DNA from: Pseudoduganella lutea
Lineage (GTDB): Bacteria > Pseudomonadota > Gammaproteobacteria > Burkholderiales > Burkholderiaceae_D
Reading direction: 5' to 3'
Assembly (NCBI RefSeq): GCF_004209755.1
Contig: NZ_CP035913.1
Location: 1,674,001 to 1,738,000 of the forward strand
Length of the DNA: 64,000 bases
Shown here: positions 25,056 to 32,514 of the stretch, piece after piece
Layout: each line of letters opens with the position of its first letter
Position numbering within the stretch: position 1 is the stretch's first letter
Notes under the pieces: model-generated
The model's database searches: none
What the model saw: the letters and a program-made list of their open reading frames with translations, nothing else
Told to the model about the DNA's origin: nothing
Made by a program: the position numbers and the translations under genes

Positions 25056-25319
25056 CTGTGTGCTCCAAGGCTATCTGCCAGGTGAGTTTATCAGACGTGC
25101 GGGTGGCTCCCAACGGGAACCACCCAGCGAGTCTAATTGTAGAGTTGCATTCTTATTCCAACAGGAAATTTAGTTAAGGAAATTTATTGACTGTTAGAAT
25201 TCTGCACAGCTGGGTTACGTCACTAGTTTCTTGCTATCGTTGTACTACTCCAACGCAGCACACTGCGCCATTCCATCACAAGGTATTATTGTTGTTTATT
25301 ATTTAATGATGGAGACTAC

Positions 25320-26126
25320 ATGCGATCGATCCTTGCTGCCTTTTTCGTTACCCCGGCCTTGCTCTCGCACCAAGTCGCCGTAGCAGACACTTCCTTGTCA
25401 GTACCGGCATTTACTCTCGGCATCTCCTCTTACGAAAGTGACAATGAGTATATTAATCTTTTGAATCAGCCAATTCCTGCGGCTTCATTTACGCTCTTGT
25501 CGACCAGCCAAAAGTCGACTGCCATCAGCCTGGATAGCTTCCAGGACGTGCTCCACGTAGCGAATGGCGATACAGATGGCTTGGGCGGAAGTGGACATTG
25601 GCTATCATATGTGCAAGCAACTTTGAACCTGCAGGCTAACGAGGGCTACCAGATTACAGGTGTTGCATTTTCCGCCTCAACCTACGCGATTCACAAACGA
25701 CCACCCGTGCCGAGTTCTGCTATTAACGTTGATTACGGCACGCACATCAACCATGCATGGTCCAATGCTGCCATTTCAGCGCCTGGAACCTCGGTTCCGC
25801 TACCCGAGCTGTACCTTGTCGAGGGCTTCACGACTCCAGTGGACGTGGGTTGGAACTTGTCGAATACGGCCGGTTTGAGCAACTTTGACCTCATCATGGA
25901 GGTTTGGGGCACTGTCCGCACTGAGGCCACTTTTTACAATGTCGGTGGTGGTGAGGAGGGCCAGCGAAAGGTGTACGGCACTACGGAGTTGTACTACGTA
26001 AATCCCATGCTGACGGTTTATACGGCCGCGCTGCCGGTACCCGAACCAAGTACATGGGCAATGCTGGGCATTGGTCTGTTTGCCATTAGTGCGCGGCACC
26101 GCCGCGCTGTCATGCGAAACAGTTAA
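25320..26126 (+). CDS. PEP-CTERM sorting-domain protein, copy B
   Basis: A 268-residue paralogue of copy A, with almost the same signal peptide and body. The most variable patch is residues of about 38-48 (SDNEYINLLNQ against GRNTYFEHLDQ). From the VPEP motif on, the DNA of the two copies suddenly differs: copy B ends VPEPSTWAMLGIGLFAISAR and RHRRAVMRNS-type residues. The upstream 200 bases with GGAGACTAC are also duplicated, so both should be expressed alike. Confidence 0.8.
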   Translation: MRSILAAFFVTPALLSHQVAVADTSLSVPAFTLGISSYESDNEYINLLNQPIPAASFTLLSTSQKSTAISLDSFQDVLHVANGDTDGLGGSGHWLSYVQATLNLQANEGYQITGVAFSASTYAIHKRPPVPSSAINVDYGTHINHAWSNAAISAPGTSVPLPELYLVEGFTTPVDVGWNLSNTAGLSNFDLIMEVWGTVRTEATFYNVGGGEEGQRKVYGTTELYYVNPMLTVYTAALPVPEPSTWAMLGIGLFAISARHRRAVMRNS

Positions 26127-26131
26127 CACTG

Positions 26132-26269
26132 CTATCCACGGGCTTGAAGAACCTTGCTGCCGCCAGTCGGTAGCGACAGAATCATGCTGCGCACGCCCTG
26201 GCGGATCAACGCGCGCAGGCCTTCGACGCTCTCGACTTGGTACCGGCGCAGTTCCAGCAGCTGCTTCAT
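26132..26269 (-). pseudogene. N-terminal stub of a DEAD/DEAH-type helicase
   Basis: The minus strand opens at ATG 26269 with MKQLLELRRYQVESVEGLRA, followed by LIRQGVRSMILSLPTGGSKV and a stop at 26132. RxYQxExVxxLRxxI and LPTGGxKT are the Q-motif region and Walker A of phage and restriction-type helicases; the usual Gly before Lys is Ser here. The gene is cut after 45 codons, where the PEP-CTERM region begins. Upstream, a frame ending at its start (GGCATGA) reads LVAKVRLAFSVESTAEILPA, probably the end of another phage gene. Confidence 0.6.
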
Positions 26270-26388
26270 GCCGCCCTCTGGACGGCCAGCGCCGGCAGGA
26301 TTTCAGCAGTGGACTCGACGCTAAACGCCAGCCGGACCTTCGCCACGAGATCGCCCCGGTAGCCACTCTTGACCCCGTCCCGGTGACA

Positions 26389-26418
26389 AGCCGCGCTGGC
26401 GCTATCGCCAGCGCGGCT
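26389..26418. repeat. Perfect 13-bp inverted repeat with 4-nt loop
   Basis: AGCCGCGCTGGCG (26389-26401) pairs with CGCCAGCGCGGCT (26406-26418) around CTAT. It lies in phage debris upstream of the helicase stub. No T-run follows on either strand, so it may be a binding site or a terminator relic. Confidence 0.6.
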
Positions 26419-26680
26419 ATTCCGTACAGCATGACGCTGCACGGATCGCGATTTCGTCCATTACGGTAACTCGGTCACACACCGGCTCAAGCCAAGGTCG
26501 GACTTCCCACACTCATCTATCCTCTGCCGTTCACCGCAGCGTCGCTTGCCACATTTCGGCATCCCCACTGTTGCAGAACAAGTGCCACAAGCGCATAGTT
26601 TGAGCTGCATCAAAACATTTCATCTTGTCCTGTACACCGTGCCTGATCGACTTATCATCAGCTACTCAGGAGGAGACACC

Positions 26681-26947
26681 ATGCAAGACGACAAACTGAT
26701 TACTTGTCGCAGGGTGAATTACATACAAGCTGCGATGGTTCAAGCGGCCATATCGATTCAGCAGGCGCACGGCATTGAGGCGGCTATCGCAGTACTGCGG
26801 GCTGAAAACCTTTCGCAGGCGGTCATCGATCGCGTGCTGTCACCCGGCGCCCGCAAACGGGTCTGGCCCTATTCTGCTCTGGAAAGGCCTGCGTTGATAC
26901 CCGATCGGTCCCTGATGGAGCCGCTGGCTTCGCGCAACCACGCCTGA
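26681..26947 (+). CDS. Hypothetical protein, 88 residues
   Basis: The ATG at 26681 follows CAGGAGGAGACACC, a strong ribosome binding site. The frame stays open upstream to 26546, but without such a site. The protein is helical in its first 55 residues (AAMVQAAISIQQAHGIEAAI and VLRAENLSQAVIDRVL) and has a Pro/Arg-rich tail. No membrane segment or known family is seen. It stands alone between phage debris and the kinase-like gene. Confidence 0.6.
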   Translation: MQDDKLITCRRVNYIQAAMVQAAISIQQAHGIEAAIAVLRAENLSQAVIDRVLSPGARKRVWPYSALERPALIPDRSLMEPLASRNHA

Positions 26948-27157
26948 GTTCGACATTCGATGTGCGCAGCCGCCGGCTCCGGCGGTCACCAGTCTTGAAT
27001 CACCGGTCTGGCCGGCGCGCCGGGCATGTGCCGCGTAACCGGCTCGACCATCAGCTTTTACTGGCGTATTTACTGGCTTGTCTACCGCTTAACCACCGGG
27101 CGCCGATTGGCTGCGATTCATGGTAGCTTTCCCACTTTCATTGTGGAGGCTGCCTGC

Positions 27158-28228
27158 ATGCCGTCGATCGCGCGTGAACAGATCACTCGTGAGATGCGCC
27201 GTCATCGCGAGCGCGTGCTGTTGCGCTGGCGGCAGCGCATCGGCGACGAGATCCCGTGCAGCGCCGCGCTGCCCGAGGCGGTGGTGTTCGACACGATGCC
27301 GGAGCTCTACGATTACCTCACGCTGTCGATCGCCGATCCCGATGAGCTGGGCCGCACGAGCCTTGCCCGTGCACACGGGGCGGAGCGGGCGCGCCAGGCC
27401 AGCTACCGGCCCGCCGATCTGCTGCGCGAATTCCAGGTGCTGCGCCGCTGCATGGCCGAGGTCGCCGAAGAAGAAAACCTGGTCCTCACGCACCTGCACA
27501 TGACCGCGCTGGCCGCCAGCTTCGATACGGTGGAGCGCGAAGCGCTGGATGAATTCGACAGCGTGCGGCGCCGCGAGCAGGAGGTGGCGCAAATGACGGT
27601 ATCGGCCGAACTGCGCGAGCACCTGAACGTGATCGGCGTTTCCACGCAGCGCATCATGGCCCATGGGAACCTCGACAAGATCGCCCAGCTGGCCAACCGC
27701 ATCCGCGTTCGCCTGGCGAAGGTCGAGGCCCTGCTGGACGAACAGGAGCGCCAGGAAGTGGCGAAAGCCGAGCGCCTGCCGCTGCTGCTGTCCACGTTCG
27801 ACCTGCTGGCGCTGGCGCGCGAGGTGTGCCGGGAAGCGCCCCAGCCGAATACGTCGGTCGAAGGCGATCCCGTACTGGTGACGTGGTGCCGCATCTCGAT
27901 GCGCCAGGCATTGCGCACCCTGCTGGCGGAGGGCCGGGACGCAGCCGGCCCCGTGTCGATCACAGTGCGCCGGTCGAACGGGCGCGCTTCGCTCGCCGTG
28001 CTGCACCGGCACGTGCTGCCACCGGACGTGGTGCGCACCCTGTTCTCGGCGCGTAACGTGGAAACGCATCCCACCTTGCGCGAGTGGGGCGTGGGCCTAG
28101 CGTTCGTGCGCGAAGTGGCGGAAACCCATGGCGGCAGCGCCATCGTGCGCAGCGCGGACGCCACCGGCACCGAATTCCGGCTCGACCTCCCCATCGATGC
28201 CAGCCCGTTTCTCGGGAACAAAAGCTGA
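27158..28228 (+). CDS. Degenerate sensor-histidine-kinase-like protein
   Basis: 356 residues, no membrane span. Residues of about 8-130 resemble the RsbR-type N-terminal helical sensor (LLRWRQRIGDEIPCSAALPE). Where a dimerisation and phosphoacceptor box would read SHDLRxPLNVI, this protein has SAELREHLNVIGVSTQ, so the usual His is replaced. The C-terminal ATPase region keeps WGVGLAFVREVAETHGG and TGTEFRLDLP, but its N-box is atypical (RQALRTLLAEGRDA, no Asn) and no DxGxG box is seen. It is thus probably a regulatory protein rather than an active kinase. The start is at the ATG behind GTGGAGG. No response regulator lies next to it. Confidence 0.65.
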   Translation: MPSIAREQITREMRRHRERVLLRWRQRIGDEIPCSAALPEAVVFDTMPELYDYLTLSIADPDELGRTSLARAHGAERARQASYRPADLLREFQVLRRCMAEVAEEENLVLTHLHMTALAASFDTVEREALDEFDSVRRREQEVAQMTVSAELREHLNVIGVSTQRIMAHGNLDKIAQLANRIRVRLAKVEALLDEQERQEVAKAERLPLLLSTFDLLALAREVCREAPQPNTSVEGDPVLVTWCRISMRQALRTLLAEGRDAAGPVSITVRRSNGRASLAVLHRHVLPPDVVRTLFSARNVETHPTLREWGVGLAFVREVAETHGGSAIVRSADATGTEFRLDLPIDASPFLGNKS

Positions 28229-28440
28229 GCAGGCTTTGCAAACTGCTCAGCTTCTTGATCGAATCGCCTCATGCGTTGACACGTGCCGGGCCAATCCCGA
28301 TACTCGGTTGCCACTCCCGCAACATGGCGAAGCCTTGCCTGCGCTGTATGCGGCGCGCACCGGCCGCGCCCCGTGCCGCGCCACCGCCGGGATGGCGACA
28401 GTTTCCGTGCAATCCCCGCAACCTTCGTATTGAGAGCTCC

Positions 28441-29658
28441 ATGAACAATCGATTCCTGTTTGCCACCGCCGCCGCTTTCGCCGCCCTCGCCGCACCCGCC
28501 TGCGCTGAAAAGCTATCGATCACCGTCACCCACTCGCTCGACGCGGCCCGCCCGTCGGAGACGATCACCGTGCCGTGGTCCGAGGTGAACCGCGTGCTGC
28601 CCGGCGCGCTGCTGCAGAAGATCGCCGTGCGCGACGCCGCCGGCAAGCTGCTGCCCTACCAGGTAACGAACGTGGCGCCGCAGGCGAAGGACCCGGAGAA
28701 CCGCGGCATTGCCTACGGCGACCTGATCTTCCAGCACGACTTCAAGGCTGGCGAGAAGAGCGCCACGTTCACCGTGGAGAAAACGGAGACCGTATCGCCG
28801 CCATTCCCGAGCAAGGTGCACGCCCGCTACGTGCAGGAGCGCCTGGACGACTTCGCGTGGGAAAACGACAAGGTAGCGCACCGCACCTATGGCCCCGCCC
28901 TGGGTGCCCCGGCACCGGCCGGCGGCGGCAAGGAAGTGCTGGTCACGAGCGGCAACGACATCTGGTTCAAGCGCGTGCCCTACCCGATCGTGGACCGCTG
29001 GTACAACAAGGGCCACGACCACTACCACGTGGACCAGGGCGAAGGCATGGACATGTACAACGTGGGACGCACGCTGGGCGCCGGCGGCACGGGCATCTGG
29101 GATGGCACGAAGCTGGCCAAGGCGAACAACTACGCGAAGTGGAAGGTGCTGGCCAACGGCCCGGTGCGCGCGATCTTCGAATTGTCGTACGACGCGTTCG
29201 ACGCGGCCGGCACGAAGGTCTCCGAAGTGCGCCGCTTCACCGTGGATGCCGGCCACTGGTTCGACCGCATCGAATCGACCTTCACGTTCACGGGCCCCCA
29301 GCAGCTGAACGCCGTGGTGGGCCTGAACAAGACCCCGAGCGACAAGGGCCAGGACCCGCAGATCGCCACCGACCGCGTGCCGGCCGACGGCTCGCTGCGC
29401 CAGTGGGTCACGCAAAAGAGCAACGACGCGTTCGGCGTGGCCGTGGTGGTGCCCACCGCGAAAGATGGCGCCTCCGACCAGGCCAACGATTTCGTGATCG
29501 CCCCCGTCACCTCGGGCAAGCCGCTGACCTACTACGTGGGCGCCGCGTGGAGCCGTGCCGGCGAGATCCGCACGAAGGAAGAGTGGGCGAGCCAGGTGGC
29601 GCTGACCGCCGCGCGGGCGAAGTCGCCGGTGAAGGTGGCGGTGGCGGTGGTGAAGTAA
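28441..29658 (+). CDS. DUF4861 family secreted protein of the pectin cluster
   Basis: 405 residues with signal peptide MNNRFLFATAAAFAALAAPACA. The mature part holds the blocks VPWSEVNRVLPG, GDLIFQHDF, AHRTYGPALG, SGNDIWFKRVPYPIVDRWY, YHVDQGEGMDMYNVGRTLG and VRRFTVDAGHWFDRIES. I recognise this as the DUF4861 layout, a family often found in pectin and rhamnogalacturonan loci and without established activity. The many conserved His, Asp and Trp suggest a carbohydrate-acting enzyme, which is inference. It leads the plus-strand set with the CE12 and GH43 genes. A palindrome lies 109 bases beyond its stop. Confidence 0.75.
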   Translation: MNNRFLFATAAAFAALAAPACAEKLSITVTHSLDAARPSETITVPWSEVNRVLPGALLQKIAVRDAAGKLLPYQVTNVAPQAKDPENRGIAYGDLIFQHDFKAGEKSATFTVEKTETVSPPFPSKVHARYVQERLDDFAWENDKVAHRTYGPALGAPAPAGGGKEVLVTSGNDIWFKRVPYPIVDRWYNKGHDHYHVDQGEGMDMYNVGRTLGAGGTGIWDGTKLAKANNYAKWKVLANGPVRAIFELSYDAFDAAGTKVSEVRRFTVDAGHWFDRIESTFTFTGPQQLNAVVGLNKTPSDKGQDPQIATDRVPADGSLRQWVTQKSNDAFGVAVVVPTAKDGASDQANDFVIAPVTSGKPLTYYVGAAWSRAGEIRTKEEWASQVALTAARAKSPVKVAVAVVK

Positions 29659-29766
29659 GTTTTTGCTTGCGTGCTTATCGGTTGCCTGGATCGATAGCTA
29701 CCGGCTGCTGGACACCAGTTTTTTCTGCGCGTGTTGCATCAGGCCGTGGCTGTTGGCCGCCGAACA

Positions 29767-29821
29767 CCGGTGTCTGACACCATTTTCGGATGAATCTCCC
29801 GGAAATGGTGTCAGACACCGG
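29767..29821. repeat. GGTGTCTGACACC-type long palindrome
   Basis: Arms 29767-29789 and 29799-29821 (23 bp, one mismatch) enclose the loop atgaatctc. Inside each arm CCGGTGTCTGACACC is itself self-complementary. It lies in the gap between the DUF4861 and CE12 genes. Confidence 0.85.
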
Positions 29822-29940
29822 TTTTCCTCTGATGCCGCCGCAACGCATGCACTCCCACGCTCACTGTACTGATTCTTTCGGCGCTATCACGGGCCGCCTG
29901 CCCTCTGAATACCACGCCGGCAACAACTCCCTCATTCCCC

Positions 29941-31218
29941 ATGAAGATCAAACCGCTCGCAGCCCTGCTCCTCGCCCTGGCCGCCCCCGCCGCCTTCGCC
30001 GCCATGCCGCCCGAAGGCTGGCGCTTCGATTTCTCCGCCAAGCCCGCGAAGGGCCACACGGCCGTGCAGGCCGGCACCACCTACGACACCGCGCGCGGCT
30101 TCGGCTACGAGCCGGATAACAACAGCGGCAACGGCGCGGCCGCCACGTTCTTCTCGGCCGACGTCCCCGAGGGCAACGTGGCCGTCACCGTCACCCTCGG
30201 ACCGGGCACGCACACGATCAAATCCGAGGTGCGCCGGCTGATGCTGGAAAACGTCACGGTGCCCGCGGGCCAGTCGGTCACGCGCACCTTCGTCGTCAAC
30301 ACCCGCACGCCGGCCATCGCCGCGGCGAATGGCATGAAGGCGGGCGCCGTCGACCTGAAGGCGCCGCGCGAAACGGTGCAGGAAGCGTGGAACTGGGACC
30401 GCCGGCTCACGCTCGAGATCCACGGCGGCGTGGACAAGGTGGAGATCAAGCCGTTCACTGGCGCCACTGCGGTTCCCACCATCTTCCTGCTGGGCGACTC
30501 CACGGTCAGCGACCAGCCGGGCGAGCCGTATGCCAGCTGGGGCCAGATGCTGACACGCTTCTTCAAGCCCGGCGTGGCCATCGCCAACCATGCGCAGTCG
30601 GGCGAAACGTTCCGCGACTCGCTGGCGCGCCGCCGCATCGACAAGATCGTGTCGCAGCTGCGCCCGGGCGACGTGGTGCTGCTGCAGTTCGGCCACAACG
30701 ACCAGAAGCAGATCGCGGCCGGCAGCGGCGGGCCGTTCACCACCTACAAGGCCGAACTGCGCCAGCACGTGGACATGATCCGCGCCGCCGGCGGCCTGCC
30801 GGTCGTGGTGTCGTCGATGGAGCGCCGACGTTTCGATGCCGAAGGCAAGCCCTATGCAACGCTGGCCGACTACGCCATGGCCGCGCGCCAGTCCGCCGAA
30901 GAGCTGCGCGTGCCCTACATCGACCTGAACGCGGCCAGCCGGGTGCTCTATGCGGCCCTCGGCGTGGAAGGCTCGAAGCCGGCGTTTGCCACGAAGGACG
31001 GCCAGATCGACAACACGCACCACAGCAACTATGGGGCATACCTGCTGGCCAAGGCGGTCGCCGCCGGCATCCGCGTCGCGAAGCTGCCCGTCGCCGCCCA
31101 GCTCGTGGACGGCTTCGCATTCGATCCGGCCCGCCCCGATCCGTTCGAGAAATTCGCCGTGCCGGCGAGCCCCCGCTACACCAACGAGCGCCCGCTGGGC
31201 GACGAGGCCAACCGATGA
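29941..31218 (+). CDS. Rhamnogalacturonan acetylesterase, CE12-type SGNH hydrolase
   Basis: 425 residues. After the signal peptide (MKIKPLAALLLALAAPAAFA), an N-terminal beta-domain of about 130 residues (WRFDFSAKP, ARGFGYEP, VTLGPGTHTIKSE) is typical of this subgroup. The SGNH domain then has GDSTVSDQPGEPYASWG (nucleophile Ser), QSGETFRDSL, LLQFGHNDQK and DNTHHSNYGAYLLAK with the catalytic Asp/His. It removes acetyl groups from galacturonate in rhamnogalacturonan I so that lyases can act. The ribosome binding site is weak. It overlaps the GH43 gene by ATGA, so both are co-translated. Confidence 0.88.
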   Translation: MKIKPLAALLLALAAPAAFAAMPPEGWRFDFSAKPAKGHTAVQAGTTYDTARGFGYEPDNNSGNGAAATFFSADVPEGNVAVTVTLGPGTHTIKSEVRRLMLENVTVPAGQSVTRTFVVNTRTPAIAAANGMKAGAVDLKAPRETVQEAWNWDRRLTLEIHGGVDKVEIKPFTGATAVPTIFLLGDSTVSDQPGEPYASWGQMLTRFFKPGVAIANHAQSGETFRDSLARRRIDKIVSQLRPGDVVLLQFGHNDQKQIAAGSGGPFTTYKAELRQHVDMIRAAGGLPVVVSSMERRRFDAEGKPYATLADYAMAARQSAEELRVPYIDLNAASRVLYAALGVEGSKPAFATKDGQIDNTHHSNYGAYLLAKAVAAGIRVAKLPVAAQLVDGFAFDPARPDPFEKFAVPASPRYTNERPLGDEANR

Positions 31219-32159
31219 TCCGACAATTACTCGCCGCCGCGGCCTTCGCCTGCGCCCTGCCCGCCTTCGCCGCGGATGGCTACGTGTTCGCCTACTTCAC
31301 CAGGAATGGCGAGGATGGCCTGCACTTTGCCGCCAGCACCGATGCCTATCAGTGGGACAAGGTCGCCGGCGGCAAGAGCTTCCTCACGCCGAAGGTGGGC
31401 AAGTCGAAACTGATGCGCGACCCGTGCATCGTGCGCGGGCCGGATGGCACGTACCACATGGTGTGGACGTCGGGCTGGAACGAGAACAATATCGGCTACG
31501 CATCGTCGAAGGATCTCGTCACCTGGTCGGAACAGAAGGAACTGCCCGTGATGGCGCATGAACCGGGCGTGCTGAACGCCTGGGCGCCGGAGATCGTGTA
31601 CGACGACAAGCGCAGCGAATTCCTCATCTTCTGGGCGTCCACGGTGCCGGGCAAGTTCACGGAGACCGCCGGCTCCTCGGAGCAGAAGTACAACCACCGC
31701 ATGTACTACACCACCACGAAGGATTTCACGCGCTTCGCACCCACGCAGCTGTTCTACGATCCGGGCTTCTCCGTCATCGACGCCACGTTCGTGCGCGCCA
31801 ACGGCAAGGATTACCTCATCGTGAAGGATGAAACCGTGAAGCCGCCGCGCAAGTACCTGCAGGTGGCCGAGGCACCGGACCTGCGCGGGCCATTCAAGCC
31901 GCTGTCGGCGCCGATCACGCCGCAAGGGCTGTGGGTCGAAGGCCCGACCGCGATCCAGGCGGGCCAGGATGTCATCGTGTATTTCGACGCTTACACCACG
32001 AAGCACTACGGCGCGCTGCGCTCGCGCGACATGAAGACATGGGAAGACGTGACGGACAGGATGCGCTTCCCGGACGAAGGCACGCCCGTACGGATGCGGC
32101 ACGGTACCGTCGTTCCCGTGCCAGAAGCCGTGCTGGCGAAGCTGCGCGCCGCCAGATAA
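31215..32159 (+). CDS. Glycoside hydrolase family 43 protein (cluster copy)
   Basis: 314 residues with signal MIRQLLAAAAFACALPAFAA. Five-bladed propeller blocks are seen: DGLHFAASTDAYQWDKV, LMRDPCIVRGPDGTYHMVWT, NNIGYASSKDLVTWSEQ, NAWAPEIVYDDKRSEFLIFW, VIDATFVRANGKDYL and GLWVEGPTAIQAG. RDP, VIDA and VEGPT supply the usual Asp, Asp and Glu of GH43. Members cut arabinofuranosyl, xylosyl or galactosyl side chains; here a side chain of rhamnogalacturonan I is likely. It begins inside the stop codon of the CE12 gene. Confidence 0.85.
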   Translation: MIRQLLAAAAFACALPAFAADGYVFAYFTRNGEDGLHFAASTDAYQWDKVAGGKSFLTPKVGKSKLMRDPCIVRGPDGTYHMVWTSGWNENNIGYASSKDLVTWSEQKELPVMAHEPGVLNAWAPEIVYDDKRSEFLIFWASTVPGKFTETAGSSEQKYNHRMYYTTTKDFTRFAPTQLFYDPGFSVIDATFVRANGKDYLIVKDETVKPPRKYLQVAEAPDLRGPFKPLSAPITPQGLWVEGPTAIQAGQDVIVYFDAYTTKHYGALRSRDMKTWEDVTDRMRFPDEGTPVRMRHGTVVPVPEAVLAKLRAAR

Positions 32160-32180
32160 GTCCAACCCAGGGCAGAAGCC

Positions 32181-32207
32181 GGGGTCAGACCCCACGGGTC
32201 TGACCCC
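32181..32207. repeat. GGGGTCAGACCC palindrome
   Basis: 12-bp perfect arms around CAC. The flanks (GGCAGAAGCCGGGGTCAGAC and TTGGGGTA downstream) recur at 34941-34997, which defines a second repeat family of about 70 bp. Confidence 0.8.
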
Positions 32208-32244
32208 AGACCTTCGCTTTTGGGGTATATGCATGAAGCGTACT

Positions 32245-32369
32245 GGTGTCGGACACCGGCTTCTTGGTGTCGGACACCGGTTTTCACATGATGCAGCCAA
32301 TTCCCTGAGCGGTAAACCGGTGTCCGACACATTTTCCGGATAAAGCGCCCGGAAAAAATGTCCGACACC
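32245..32369. repeat. Cluster of GGTGTCGGACACC palindromes
   Basis: Two short GGTGTCGGACACC units (32245-32257, 32266-32278) are followed by a long hairpin with arms 32317-32339 and 32349-32369. It uses CGGAC in place of the CTGAC of most other copies. All lie in the 355-base gap between the GH43 and TonB-receptor genes, which otherwise holds only the receptor's presumed promoter. Confidence 0.8.
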
Positions 32370-32514
32370 AGCTGAGCGGCATTACTGCCTATCCCCGCTT
32401 TACCCGTATTTACCCCGATTCACACTATGTTACTTAACGACTTGCGGTGGAAATAATGGCAACGGATGCGGCGGGTACAATCCCGCCCATCATTCCAACA
32501 ACAACAGCCACGCA

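Larger units (their letters stand above)
23928..26040 (+). repeat. Tandem duplication of a 1.1-kb unit (terminator, leader, PEP-CTERM gene)
   Basis: Unit A runs from about 23928 to 25021, unit B from about 25023 to about 26030. The shared order is hairpin, GCTCCAAGGCTA, GACGTGCGGGTGGCTCC, AGCTGGGTTACGT, then TATTATTGTTGTTTATTATT and the gene. Coding identity is high until the C-terminal sorting signal, where it ends abruptly. Confidence 0.85.

Noticed and set aside
9797..26450. Insertion sequence or transposase genes in the island
   Set aside because: Only tyrosine-integrase relics, att-like copies and phage pieces were found. No DDE transposase or terminal inverted repeats with target duplication could be recognised.
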